Assembly (NCBI GenBank): GCA_947184155.2
Contig: CAMXCT020001081.1
Location: 117,512-181,511 of the forward strand
DNA length: 64,000 nucleotides
Direction of reading: 5' to 3'
Origin: Cladocopium goreaui
Lineage: Eukaryota > Sar > Dinophyceae > Suessiales > Symbiodiniaceae
Shown piece after piece: positions 48,601 through 60,040 of this stretch. A model generated the notes under the pieces. It saw only the letters and a list, made by a program, of their open reading frames with translations. It was not told the origin of the DNA and searched no databases. How positions within the stretch are numbered: the first letter of the stretch is position 1; every line of letters starts with the position of its first letter. The position numbers and the translations under genes are program-made.

Positions 48601-49029
48601 CCTCAGACTGGCGATTCAGCTTCTTCTGTTTCGCATCCTCCACTAAGGCTAGGCCTGTCTTGTGTTTTGTGAGAAACTGCATGAGTCCTTCTTCCTCGAG
48701 ACCTCCGGCCTCAATCTTGGCAAGAGCGTCGCCTAAAGCCTGCGAATCTTCTGTCTGGAAAAGATCACGGACAATTGTAGCCATCTGCTGAACATCCCTG
48801 AACAAAGTGGTGCCCTTCTCTGCTTTGTCACAGACTACGGAGCTCAGTTGCAAGGCTTGAGTTCTACCGAAACAGTCTGTCTTCTTGATATCTGCCGGCG
48901 TCAGGGCACGGAGCAGGAACAACAGTCTGGACTCCACCTCTGTGAGCGCAAACTTGCAAACCTCTTTTTCGCCGACCAGCTTGATCAGCTTGGAAACCTG
49001 CAGGGGCTGAAGGTGAACCTACAAATGGA
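45637..49029 (-). CDS. Long ORF series with extreme Lys-rich C-terminus, frameshifted
   Basis: Begins at a TTTGTAG acceptor (49030) in phase 0 (VHLQPLQVSKLIKLVGEKEV) and runs open to about 47.74 kb. A second segment follows a GTTGCAG acceptor at about 47514 (VGRLGSAAAKKQCGCG...). The frame then shifts by one near 47250 and again at the T7 run 46955-46961, continuing to a stop at 45637. The first ~440 residues are alpha-helical with no recognised fold; the last ~430 include about 110 residues dominated by Lys/Glu/Asp (46.38-46.04 kb) and an Ala/Lys tail. The Lys tracts look like nuclear or nucleolar targeting and nucleic-acid binding. No own start codon lies at the 5' edge, so it is probably spliced to the ORF at 49236-51092 (a phase-0 GC donor, TTT|GCAGAG, exists at about 49290). 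Function unknown. Confidence 0.6.
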
Positions 49030-49235
49030 CCATCGCAAAATCCATCGAAAAAATTGTGCGGAAACTTGAAAAAAGAAAAGGGCTCGGGCAGATACCTGTC
49101 AGATTCATGGGGTTACACGTTCTAATTCTTAAGTTTGGTTCCTCAACTGCCCCCATGAAACCAAGACACCTTGCATACAAGCCTCAAATGGTGTAAGAAC
49201 ATAATCACCTGACCGGCCTACACGGCCGCAGGGGC

Positions 49236-51092
49236 CTATAATGTAATTGCACTAGTTGTCGAACTCCATCCCAGTTTTTGCATTGTGTTTTTCTCTGCAA
49301 ACTTGCTGAAAGAACACCCCATGAAGAAACCAGCCTCCACGGATGTATCTTCAAACAGCTGGCAGTAGGCCTCCAGGTTGCGAAAAGTCATCTCCTCGTT
49401 ACACTTGGCGCCCAGTAGTGTGAACCAGTACCGGGATCCAACCACGAAACTCTCTGTCCGCTTTGCTTCTAGGACATCAAACGCAGCAGTGAGGTGGGAA
49501 CTCCTGGGGGTCTGGCTATGCAATTCCTGGTTGAAGCTGATGGCTTTATCCACATGGGCAAGGCCTTCTTCGAAAGAAGCGCGGCTATCGGCGAAGGAAG
49601 CTTTGTTGGCGCTTGCATCCACCCTGTTGATTTGGGAAGCGGTTGCTTTCCGCAGAGCGTTCAGCTGCTTGTGTCTGGCATTAAAGGTCTTCTTGTCGGT
49701 CCACTCATAGGAGTCATCAAAGACCAGCAAGGCATCTATGTCTTCGTCCATTTTCTCCACGGCTTTCTTCAAGCTTTGGGCCATTCTGAGGCCACGGCCA
49801 TCCAAGCTAGCTGCCGGCTGCTGCTGTTGTGTGCTCTGCTGTGAGCTTGCTTCGGTAGCCGTAGCTGCCTTAGCTGGAACAGAAGGTGTCAGTGCGACTG
49901 TTGGAGCCGCTTTTGGCGCAGCTGGGAGAACTGGGCCCGCAGAGGCTGCTGGTGCTGTGTTGGGGGCAGATCCTGGACGGCGGGCTGCTGGTTTTGCAGT
50001 AGCCGTAGCTTTGGCGCCAGGTTTTGCGGAAACCTTTTTGTTCCCACCAAGATTCGCCAAACGATTGGCCAACCCGAGGTGCTCTTCTTCATCACCAAAC
50101 CCATCATCTGAACTCTTTTCGTCAGCTGCCTCACCGCCATTCTCCTGCGAGTTTTGCTCCGCAGCCGCCCGGCCGGAGGCCTCGCCGCCTGCGTCGGTCT
50201 TGCCATGCTGCTGCAGCAACGCAAGCACCGCATCCACTGACATGGACGGCGCCTCAGCTTTCACGGTGCGACTGCGTCTTTCACGCCGGCCTTCGGACAA
50301 AACAGCAGTGACGGCCTCTTTCTTGTTGTTCAGACCTTCCTCATTGAATAGGTCTTGTTTTCCATCATGCTCCACAGTCTGGTGCAGAATGGAACTTTTC
50401 TCAAAATCTTTGACTTTGAAGTGCCCATCTTCGCCAGTCTGGCGGTAGACACCGCGTCTCACCTTGCCAAAGATTTTCTTTTCCACGATCTTGCTTTCGT
50501 CCAAAGGGCCATACAACTCTGGTTTCCAATTGCTCACCTCAACAAAAAAAGTCTCTGGAGCTTCAAACTGGCAACCTTGCTCCTCATTGGTCATCAACTT
50601 TTCCTTCGCGGAAGTGACGGAGTCTTTGTCATCTTGACTTCGCAGCCGGTGCTTGCCTGGATTCTCGTTGTGCTTTTTTATCCACTCTTCCAGGCTGGCC
50701 AGAAAAATCGCGTGGTCAACCTTCTTTTCCTCCAGCTGCTTGACGTACTGGCCTACAGATCCATACTTGTGGCTGAAACCCAAGAGCCTCCACACATTCT
50801 TGCACAAACCACAGAGCTTCGACTGAGGCACGGAAAATGTCTCACGAGAGTCCCGGTCAGAGACCTTCCGATAGCAACTCCACGGTCGCCGGCCTCCATA
50901 AGCATCATCTGCATGACCATCCGCCAGGGGACTAAGTGACGTACTGGTCTTGGTGCACAAAGCACATGTACATGGCTTGCTCAAGAGGAAGCTCACCTTC
51001 CGCACTGAACACTTGCTTTCTGAGGGTGGTGGCTCCTGCACATCAGATTCAAAATCTCCAGCATCTGACCCTGCCCAGCTGCTTGCCGCCAT
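49236..51092 (-). CDS. Cys-motif protein, unknown function
   Basis: ATG 51092 (MAASSWAGSDAGDFESD) to a stop at 49236, 618 aa without interruption. Cys residues at 41, 43, 46, 73, 94 and 97 (CTCALC ... CYRK ... CGLC) look like a zinc-binding module. They are followed by WIKKHNENPGKHRL, a basic helical part, a middle rich in Ala/Pro (about residues 330-440) and helical C-terminal sequence. From memory this Cys-W-x-x-HNENPGK layout is recurrent in dinoflagellate repetitive proteins, but I cannot verify that here. A longer open frame upstream (to 51194) has a hydrophobic leader-like stretch, but its first residue is less plausible. Probably the 5' part of one gene with the ORFs at 45.6-49.0 kb. 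DNA or RNA binding is inferred. Confidence 0.65.
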   Translation of the reverse strand: MAASSWAGSDAGDFESDVQEPPPSESKCSVRKVSFLLSKPCTCALCTKTSTSLSPLADGHADDAYGGRRPWSCYRKVSDRDSRETFSVPQSKLCGLCKNVWRLLGFSHKYGSVGQYVKQLEEKKVDHAIFLASLEEWIKKHNENPGKHRLRSQDDKDSVTSAKEKLMTNEEQGCQFEAPETFFVEVSNWKPELYGPLDESKIVEKKIFGKVRRGVYRQTGEDGHFKVKDFEKSSILHQTVEHDGKQDLFNEEGLNNKKEAVTAVLSEGRRERRSRTVKAEAPSMSVDAVLALLQQHGKTDAGGEASGRAAAEQNSQENGGEAADEKSSDDGFGDEEEHLGLANRLANLGGNKKVSAKPGAKATATAKPAARRPGSAPNTAPAASAGPVLPAAPKAAPTVALTPSVPAKAATATEASSQQSTQQQQPAASLDGRGLRMAQSLKKAVEKMDEDIDALLVFDDSYEWTDKKTFNARHKQLNALRKATASQINRVDASANKASFADSRASFEEGLAHVDKAISFNQELHSQTPRSSHLTAAFDVLEAKRTESFVVGSRYWFTLLGAKCNEEMTFRNLEAYCQLFEDTSVEAGFFMGCSFSKFAEKNTMQKLGWSSTTSAITL

Positions 51093-51194
51093 GTCGGCGC
51101 CAGCAGACACAAGGAAGGAAAACAAAAGACTGTGGCGCAAAAGCTGGAGCCAAACAACGAAAACCCTTTCAATCAAGCGACAGCCACAGGGCAA

Positions 51195-51707
51195 ACGCTA
51201 AGGCACAGTAACCTGAGTCCCGGCGTTCCCAGGACGTCTCAAACCATTCCGCAAAACCGCGGCAGCAGCACTTTTTGTGACACGAATCCAAGATCTGCGT
51301 CCTTGTCCCGGTGCTTTGCCCAAGACGGACTAGCACAAGACAGGCATGCCAACAAAAAGTCTGGCCTCAAACCAACTTTGGCGGCAAATGGAACCTCACG
51401 AGAAACCAGAAATGAATCAAAACGATGATTTTTGGTTGTTTTTTCAAGTTATGCTTCTTTTTCTAAATTATTAATCTTTTTTCAAAAAACAAAAATCATA
51501 CCCTTAAAAACAGATAAAGGTATGAAAACCAGAGATAAAGGTATGAAAACCAAACTTAAAGGTATGAAAACCAGAATTCAAAAAAACATTTATTTTTGGA
51601 AATAAGACACTTTGTTTTAAAAAAATGGAAAACAAGAAAATACAAAGCGGAAAACACAAAGGAGCAAATACATATACCATTGCACAAATCCAGAGACTTG
51701 ACAAGCT
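51195..51707. other. Intergenic, AT-rich
   Basis: Separates the HMG-box gene stop from the Cys-motif gene. 51420-51620 is A/T-rich with the phrase aaggtatgaaaacca repeated four times (51515-51575), a short tandem repeat of about 21 bases. Confidence 0.7.
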
Positions 51708-54541
51708 TCACGCTATGCCATGTACATATCGCAGAATTGCTTCATCCATTTCTTCTTCTGTTTTTCCTTCCGCAAAATCCTTCAAGCCAGCTCCTCCCAT
51801 GGCCACATGATCTGAACGAGCATTCTGGGCAGAGAACTCCTCATCAAGCCCGGCCAGAAGCCATCGTTTCAAACGCAACAGACAAGTACTATGATCCAGT
51901 CCACTCAGGTTCATGGCTTTTTTGCGCCTGGCACCACTCGGGTCTCCTCGGTTCCGATGCAAACCGCAGATGGCCCCCCACCCAGTTTGGCCGCCTTTCG
52001 GGACAATAGGCGACAACAAAAATGGGCCCCATGGAATCCCTCGTTTCTGTAGTTGCCTCTTTGGTTTGCCAGCGGGGCACGCCCGGCCAGAAGCCCCAGG
52101 ATCCGATGAAGGGCCTTCCTCGGTGGAAATCACTGCCTGTTCAGTGTCAGCAGCAAGGTCTGCAATCTCGAACTCCAGCGTGCCATCCTTCAAATCAAAA
52201 CCCAGTGGACGCCAAGGATCCTGGTCCTCTTCACCTGCACTGCCAGCCCAATCGCTGTGATCAGACCAACTGCTTCCCTGGGATAGGCGGGAAGGAGACG
52301 TGTCACCTGCTTCAACTCTGGACGGTGCATTCTGGCGTGCAACTTTTTGGGCATGGAAATCTTTGGACTGTCGTTTCCTTTTCTGTCCTGATTTAAGGCG
52401 CTCCAGCAGGCGGAAAGCCCGCATGGCCAAGTCCTTTTCCTTCTGTTGCCGGGCCTCTTCTCGCAACACAGCTGCATCATAAGAAATCTTGGCCGCAATT
52501 TGGAAATCAGCAGGGCTGTCCTCAATGTCTGCGAGCTCCAAACGGTGGATAACCCAATCAGACGCCTCCATTGCAAGCTTCGCACAAATTGCCAAGGCAT
52601 TGTCATGCTGCGGGGCCACATCCAACCGATCAGTATGAAAAGTCACTTGCAAACAGAAAGGGGGCTCTTGCCCAACAGCAATTGGCCCCAGATGGAGGAA
52701 CAGCATCTCCATCGGAGAATCCCTGGTCCGAAAAGACAGCAGAACAGACACCGTCTTTGCCGCGCTGGCAGATTCCCACATGATGACTAGAGGATGCGCC
52801 GCAGGTCTGTGCTGCGGAGGGTCATGTTTCCTCACCACAACGCACAAATCAGAGTGCAATTTGCTATGCGTTTGCGCTTGCACCGGCGATAAATCTCCAG
52901 TACAACCACCAGGAGGGCAAACAGTAAACAAGTTGGTTCTTTCCGTCAAGGGCAATGGTTCCAAGATCTCGTCTGCATCACCGTGCTCCTCTTGTGGCGA
53001 CAAGCCACACAAAACGTTTTTTCACATATGATATGTTAGAATAGAAGGGGATTCACACAAGGTAAAAGCAATCACAAAATTGTCCTTCACCCACTGCTTT
53101 GCTGCAGCATCAAAGCCATGGACATCAAGAAAATGTTGCATGACCTCAGCCCGCACCGGCCAGGCTGCGTCAGCACCACCTCCAAATGCGGACAGATTCC
53201 AAGGACCGCCAGGCGTTGACGCACTGGGCGGCGCTGCGGCCAACTTCAAAGCTTCCCTGCGAGCATTCTCAGCTTTGGCTCTTTCGCTGTACTTGCTCTT
53301 GGAGCTTGGCGATAACTGAGACCATTCATTGGAGATTTGCCTCAGGAACAGATCAGCATTGGCAGCACCTTCTATACGTTTCCCTGCTTCCATTTTCCTC
53401 TCTTGCGTGAACATGTGGAAACCATTGAGTCGGCTGGATTTGGCCTGCTTCACCCACGCAGGCCGGAATTTTTGGGACTGTTTCTTGATGTTATTTCTCT
53501 CTCTCCATGATTCCACTGTGTTTTTGAAACTTCGCGTGATGTGTTTTGCAGCCAGCAAGGACAAAGTGTTCTTGCGACCCTGGCTTTGCGTTGTCCAGTG
53601 GCTAAAATTTGCAAATTTTCTCTCGATGAATGTCGATGTCAAAACAATCTGTTGAAATATGGTTTGGAAGAATTCCTGGAAAGCCCGCTCAGAGAGCACA
53701 TCTGGATTTGCCATCTGCATGGCTTTCAACCGCTGGGAACAACCACTGTCACAACAGCACTCCCTGGCCGATCCTAACTCTGCGACGCACTGTGTCCTAG
53801 CGTTGCTGCTGGACCTCGGATGAGCCAATGGCCACAAGCGCCACGGGTAGCATAGGAAAGGTTGCACCAACTTTCTCAGCAGCTGTCCCAGACACACCAC
53901 GATGGCTCTGCGAAGCATGCGTTTCCTTTCCTGGCTCCATGTCTGGAAATGACCAAAAAAAAGGACATGGTGGCAAGCATGGTGTCGGGATCCAGAAGAA
54001 TCTGCATCAGCTCAGCTGCCACCTTCATCGCAGGATTCGTGTCTAAGACACAGAACTGCCCGACTCTGATGGTTTGAGCTGGGTCCTCTTGGGGCCGATC
54101 ACAATGCCAAGTCTCGGTCTTGAAAAGCTTCCAGTGCAAAGTCATGATGGGAGAGGCGGTATGCAACCACAACATATTGGAAAAATTGGCTTGCTCATCC
54201 CCAACAAATCTTCTAGCTTTTTCATTCCGTTTCCTGGCCAGCTTGCGCCAACGCTTGGATTCATTGAGTGGCACTCCTAGTGCCTTGTCCTCTGGATCCT
54301 CTGCACTACTCTCACTGCTTGCCCGCTCCGAGAGCTTAAACTGCTTATCAAAGCAAAAACGGGCAACGCCGGAGAAACTGGCAAGCAAGACCGTGGCCCC
54401 TACGCAAGGAAACACCTTTGTCCATTTGTTCAAAGCTGGAATTTGGGCTGGCCGCAGCAGAAACTCGTATATCAAATCCGCTGCCTTCTTCTTGGAGTCG
54501 TCCTTGGAATCGCAGCATCCATCATGGCATATATGAACTGG
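51708..54541 (-). CDS. HMG-box protein of the long-ORF block, frameshifted
   Basis: Exon from a TTCACGCAG acceptor (54542) to about 53076, then, after a ~87-base intron (GTGATT...AG), about 52988 to a stop at 51708; over 900 aa. Domains in order: an N-terminal Cys-containing region (RPVHICHDGCCDSKDDSKKK) with hydrophobic segments; a second Cys cluster (ECCCDSGC); an HMG box (SRLNGFHMFTQERK ... EWSQLSPSSKSKYSERAKAE, about 53.43-53.25 kb); then a long region with a basic segment (SGQKRKRQSKDF) and a C-terminal WGAICGLHRN ... LLRLKRWLLAG motif. The reading frame breaks at an A8 run on the plus strand (53955-53962); the two halves read as one continuous protein if one base is missing there. HMG boxes bend DNA and occur in chromatin and transposon proteins. 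The 5' exons were not fixed. Confidence 0.65.
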
Positions 54542-54973
54542 ACGTCCTGCGTGAACGAAGCAATGGGCGAGGCGGGACGACCATACCCCCGGTGCATGGG
54601 GTTTAGAATATACAGGTGCAAAAAACCAAGGCATTCAAATCAAACACGTTCATGTTTATCATCGGATGTTGGGAAGTAACAGGCGCATGGAAAGTCCAAG
54701 GCCGCATGCAGATAATCAGCTTCCCACCCTGCAAGATTACTATAACACCTAGTATGTCAGAAAAACCCTGTCAAACCATGGCACAATCTACATACATCGT
54801 CAGCACATTCCTTGGGTTTCACCACATGCCGCTTGTAGATTCCGACCATCTGTCTGGACACTATATAATGTCTATTCGAAGGGTGTGTTCCAGAAGAAAC
54901 CAAGAGAGATATGACCGAGCCATGATGTAAACCCAGGTATATTTCACGGGAAGGTACTCAAGACTCACTGAGT

Positions 54974-55291
54974 TTCTCCAATGCGGGCAACTGGGTCGTC
55001 TATGAAAACAAATCCATCTGGCAAACTGGCATGATTATCGAAGGATTCAAGCAAAAATCGGGGTATCGGATGTCGAACCAAACAGTTCCACTTTGCTGCC
55101 TGAATTTCTAAGGATATCTGGCGTGCTATCATTATTGCAACCCCTTGGACATGAACAAAGAGGTGCCTACACTGGTGGGCCCATCTAGGAATCTTGCTAA
55201 AAGGAATCAGAAGATGAGAAGGTCCCTGCAGCCCGACAGTGTCAACCCTGCGTGTTTCTGCCACTTGCTCCAGATGCCTATAGCACCACAT
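54974..55291 (-). CDS. Candidate upstream exon or separate ORF
   Basis: ATG 55291 (MWCYRHLEQVAETRRVD) opens a frame that stays protein-like (PSHLLIPFSKIPRWAHQ ... PDGFVFIDDPVARIGET) up to a canonical GTGAGT donor at 54974. It lies just upstream of the HMG-box gene and could be its first exon, but the phase does not close onto the acceptor at 54542 without another exon. Confidence 0.4.
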
Positions 55292-56385
55292 TGTGAGACA
55301 AAAGCCCGCCCGCTTTGAAAGCGACGAGCGGTAGTTTCACACTCCACGGTGCTGCATGCACATATTTGCTACATCGCTGCTCGCAGCATCAGCATGGGAC
55401 AGGCAAAAAGAACGGCCACAGGAAACAGATCTATGATACAGTTGTTGCAGTCCATTGTTTCTGAAGCCTTCTCAAAAAAGTACATGTTTGAACAACGATA
55501 AGTCAACGGTAACATTTCGCAAACAATGTGAGGTTTGCTCTTGGACGTTGCGTGGCTTGACCCACCTGAGAGAAAGCTGTACAAAAGATCTATTATTTGA
55601 ATGGATCTGTCATAGTGATGCCCAAACTAGCCAGCCTCTGCCCGGCTGGAAGCCATTATTCAGGACCAGGAATGGGAAGATCCTCCATAGCCACTGCCAC
55701 TCCAGTCTTCCTGCCTCAGGGCGGCCGCTTCGGACATAACATTGAGAAAGCCGTCTCATCCCATCGTATATACCGGGTATTGATGCAGTGTAACAATTCA
55801 TATCAACAGCGCAGGGTCTTCCTGTGTTCGAGCAGCGTGATTTCATTCAAGAGGTCGTTTCTCATGCTATGGATAAGTAAAGAGATCCATGATCCACGAC
55901 CGGCTCGTATCAAAAAAAATGGTGGAAAGTGCCAAACGGAAATCGAGACCCGAAACTCACAAGCCTGGCCGAAGAGCCGCGGCGCCAACGGCTCGCATAT
56001 GCGCGATCGTCCGGTGTAGGATCCGGCAAATTATTCTCACCGCCCCATTTACAAGTATAAACCTCCATTAGTTCTTCATACATGATTGAAACTACAAATT
56101 CTTCGCACATGAGTGGAAGTTAACGTTTAAAACTTGTTAGGTCAAAACATGCCCATTGTTTTTTGGTAAAAAAAAGTTTCTATAATATATTGTTTAATAT
56201 TTTCCCCAAAAACAATGTTTTTTTTTGAGTTTTTGTTCTTTTTGTTTTTTTTATTTGTTTTTTCCTTTTTCCAGTTTTCATGGCTGATCCTGTGAAGGCT
56301 CCCACAGGCCTTCTTAGATCCAACCAACACGTATCATTCAAACGTTGGCAAACATCACAGCAATCATGCCGTGAAAGAGAACATC
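55292..56385. other. No firm gene; T-rich tract
   Basis: No supported exon. 56150-56270 is T-rich with long T runs (for example 56218-56226). It separates the long-ORF block from the next multi-exon gene. Confidence 0.45.
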
Positions 56386-57632
56386 CTACTGTACATCAAG
56401 GGGCATTGTGGATTCACTAAAATGTAACAAACGATGCCGCATGCTCGGGGTCGCCGTGTCTTTTCTCCGGCCTTTTTCTTTTGCCTTCTCCGCCATCTCC
56501 TTCAAGAAGCCCTTGGGGTCCTGGCAACTGCAGCCATCCGGTGCAGAACATTACAGAAAATCAGAGAAACCTTGTGCATCTTGTCCAACAATTCCTCAGG
56601 GATCTTCTTCTTCGCCTGTCATTGCCACTGAAACCCTGTGCAACACGCAGTGTTTGTTGCCAAGTGTTGCCATTGGACACATGCATGCTCTGTCTCAAAC
56701 AAACATTTACACGAAACGTCCATCAATCAAGCGCCTTCTGGTAAGCCGGGTCAATGACAGATTTGTAAACCTGACATGTGGCGACATCTCGAGTGTTTGA
56801 TCTCACAGTCCCACTCATCTATGCTGTATGCCACCTATGCCCTGATCCGTGCTGCTGTGCTCTTTATTCTGAAGCCCTGGACGGTTTTGCCACCCTCGAA
56901 GAAGAGCATGTACACCTCAGACTTGGGCCAGTTCTATGCCCATCTCCCAGCCATCCCCACATATCCCCACTGTCCTGGCCGCATAGCTATTGGCTAAGGC
57001 CGGTGCCACAAGGGCAAACCTCACCTCGGTGTAGAACGGGAAGAGCCAGAGCGCGCCGTAGGACAAGCTTTCGAGGGCCGACAGGATGCTGAACCTCGGA
57101 TCTCGATGGATCTCGGAGCTCGCAGCGTCCAGAAGGAAACTGCAGCAGCCAAGAGACGTCAGCCAAAAGGCGAGCCTAAGGAAGCCGCCAAGCACTCAGA
57201 ACAAAGAGTGTGTATATATATATATATATAACAACACGACACCATGTAACAAATCTCATTACATCTCATAACAAAGCTCATCATTTCGCATAATTTCGGA
57301 AATGTTCGGAATCAGAGATGTCCGACAACATCTGAATATGCTTGGGCAAGTTGGATGTTTCAATGCTTGAAATGTTGAGCTTCTTGGGCCAAAAGACATA
57401 TTGGTGTCGTCCTTCGAAGTTTCGGACTCCAATGCTTTCAAGCTCACCAAAGGCGCATAGACTGTGACCAGGATGAATTCAATCGGAGACCTCTGCTGGA
57501 GATGCATGGAAAGCTATGTGGCGCCAATATGATGTTGGTCAGAACTGTGGTGCCCCGATGAAAGGCTGGCCTTTCGAAATAGTCTTGAATCAATGACACT
57601 GAAATCCACTGAAAGTCTGAAACTTTGCCAAG
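56386..57632 (-). CDS. Multi-exon gene, membrane-type segment, product unknown
   Basis: Exons 57632-57546 (LGKVSDFQWISVSLIQDYFE), 57495-57448 (QRSPIEFILVTVYAPL, donor GTGAGC), 57175-57025 (LAFWLTSLGCCSFLLDAASS then SALESLSYGALWLFPFYTE, donor GTGAGG), 56933-~56841 (NWPKSEVYMLFFEGGKTVQG), 56609-56571 (KKIPEELLDKMHK) and terminal 56520-56386 (DPKGFLKEMAEKAKEKGRRK to TAG). Phases agree for the last four. One exon is missing between 57448 and 57175. The third exon has one or two hydrophobic stretches that could span a membrane; the C-terminus is Lys-rich. I do not recognise the family. The 5' end may lie beyond 57632. Confidence 0.6.
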
Positions 57633-59070
57633 CTGCAAGATGAAACCAAGCATCTCTCCGACAGGCACAAGCGGCTGAGGGCTACTGCAGGCACTTCTCT
57701 TTGCTGAAACAGTTTCTGCGGAGAAATGGGAGAGGCATGTGTCCAGCAGAATTCGTCGTATACAAACATGTCATTTATGGAAGTTCTTTCTCCCCATCAA
57801 AATCCAATGTGCATAGGCTGCATCAAGATCCAATTCTAAAATAGTCAGTCTGAAAAACCATGAAAAACCGTTGATGGTTTGTTCATCCTGCAACCTGGGG
57901 TCACTGGGGTCTGGGCAGAATTTGCAAGCGACTCCTCCGCAGTGGATCTTTGATCTTGGAATCTTGGGATTGGGTCATGGTATGATGGGCATGGGGCACC
58001 TCCTTGGCGCCCACAAGGTCTTTGACCTCAAACACACTGCTGAACCATTGATGAGTCCAACCCATAAACAGATAATGATATATATATATAATATAAACAT
58101 TTAAATGATTTTAAATGATAAAACGCTGCATCACATCACAACCCAACAGCAAATCCAGTCATCAGCTCTGATGCCACAGCTAAATCTTCATTACCACAGG
58201 TGCACTAAGCCCACTAAGAACTGCGCCCATCTCTCAGAAGAGCAGCAAATCCAGCAAGGCGGAAGAGCCTCACCAAGGAGAGTTGGATCCAGATTGGAAA
58301 ATCAATAACTCACCAACCTGAAATCTATTGAAATCGTGTTTGATTTTATCTCATACTCTCATATATTTTACATTGGTTTGTTTTTTAGGATCCTCATATA
58401 TTGTGGGGCCTCCCGCATTCCCTGTATACATACTCACCCATGATATTCACCAAACCTCAGAAAATCCATCTAAAAGTGATCAACATACTTCAAATCTTAG
58501 GTGAAACTAGGCCATTGAATCCATTGACACCAAGCCCAACTTCATCCAACTTCCCTGGCCCATGGCGCCTGTGGATCCCCATTGTCATCAAGTGACCTTA
58601 GACGAGGCCCAAGGTGGCCATGGCTCCGGTGGCTCCGGTGGCGCCCTGGGGAGCCCTGGGAAGCCCGACACTTCGAAGGAAATGAAGTTCCCCTCAACGA
58701 GGCCGCACGCATTCATTGACTCCTGCTACATTGTAGCTACATGTGCAGAAAAGCATGTGCTTACAGCAACTTACAGCAACTTACAGCAACTGATGACTTG
58801 GAAGTAACATCCTCCAATCCCAGTGGCAAAACTGCACGAGACCAAGTGCAAACTGAGGATACCATATACATTTTTCTAAAGAAGAAATGGCCATTCGTTC
58901 TCCCATCTTGCTTGCCTTGTGTGGCGCTCATAGCATGGCATGGCATGATATGTTGCAGCCACCCTGCTACACCACGCAGCTTGCAAGGCAATTCTCATCT
59001 CTATAGTTGATAGATGTTGATAGTCATCCTGTAAGTCATACTCAATTCATTAAAGCTCCACTCCTCATGC
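57633..59070. other. No firm gene
   Basis: No exon with convincing splice sites. It includes a TA run at 58080-58092 and a short ggtggctcc repeat at 58628-58642, which gives Gly/Ser- or Pro/Val-rich frames on the plus strand. Confidence 0.4.
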
Positions 59071-59077
59071 ATCCTCA

Positions 59078-60040
59078 TGCTATGCCATGCCGCAGCGTGC
59101 ATTTTCGTTGGACGTCCTCTGACATCGACGCGTCTTTGCCATGCAGCTGGATCACTTCTGCGCAGTCAATGGAAATAGACCCGTCATCCAATCTGCGGCC
59201 GCTGCAAAAGGACAAGTGGAAACTCTGTTGATCACGGTATTGCTGCAGAAGGTGCAACCATATACAACATGACAACATGATGCAACCAATATGCAACCCA
59301 TCGCTATGTTTAAAATCTCATCAACGGCACAACGCAACGAGGGCCCATGCCCCCTGTCCTCACCACAAGGCCCTGGAATTCGCCGAAGCGAACCACGCTG
59401 TCGGTAGCATCAGTGCCTCAGGGGGCACATCAGAAAATATCACAAGTCGAAACGAATAACAAACAGAAACCCCAATAGAAAACTAACAGAAAACCAACAG
59501 AAAACCAATAGAAACCAGGAGGAACCAGTAGAGACCAATAGAATTAGAAACCTGTAGAAAGCAACAGGGTAACAACATCTTGAGCACACGCACAAGGACA
59601 CTGAGGCTGTAGCCAATACGCTTCCACAATGGGGCAGAGGCCTGTGGCCTCAGAGATTTGTGCGCCATCTCTTTCAGCCATGAAAGTAGCACCCATTGGT
59701 TTTGATGGCTGATCTCACTGAGGCATCCGGGCAGGCCGTGTTTGTTCGTGTGGATCTTGAAACAAACAACGTCATTCACAGCCAGTGCGCCTCAGAAACT
59801 TCTGGGGCACATCCTCAAAAAAGCCCAGGTCATGTCGACTATGAACTGCTGTGGTGCAAACATATCAGAAGTAAAGGAAACTCGGTTGCCAACTGGGTTC
59901 TGCAACAGATTGGTGAACATATACCTCTCAAGGATGGGCCAAATTGAAGGCAACTGAAGCAGCTGGCAACTCTCCTCTCAGATGTGTCAAGTGAAGGGCA
60001 CGTCTCGCGACAGATTCGACGCAGGACATCTGACCATTGA
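59078..60040 (-). CDS. Candidate multi-exon gene, product unknown
   Basis: Minus-strand exons: ~60030-59925 (LRRICRETCPSLDTSERRVA, donor GTATAT), 59791-59574 (ALAVNDVVCFKIHTNKHGLP then NQWVLLSWLKEMAHKSLRPQ), ~59372-59318 (GLVVRTGGMGPRCVVPLM) and 59192-~59080 (LDDGSISIDCAEVIQLHGKD, then KCTLRHGIA). All have AG acceptors and natural codon use, but phases were only partly checked. The 59.79 kb exon has a moderately hydrophobic segment. No family recognised. Confidence 0.45.

Noticed and set aside
43070-54541. Retrotransposon with captured methyltransferase
   Set aside because: No reverse transcriptase YxDD box, RNase H, integrase or protease motif and no LTR could be found in the window, so I do not call it a retrotransposon.
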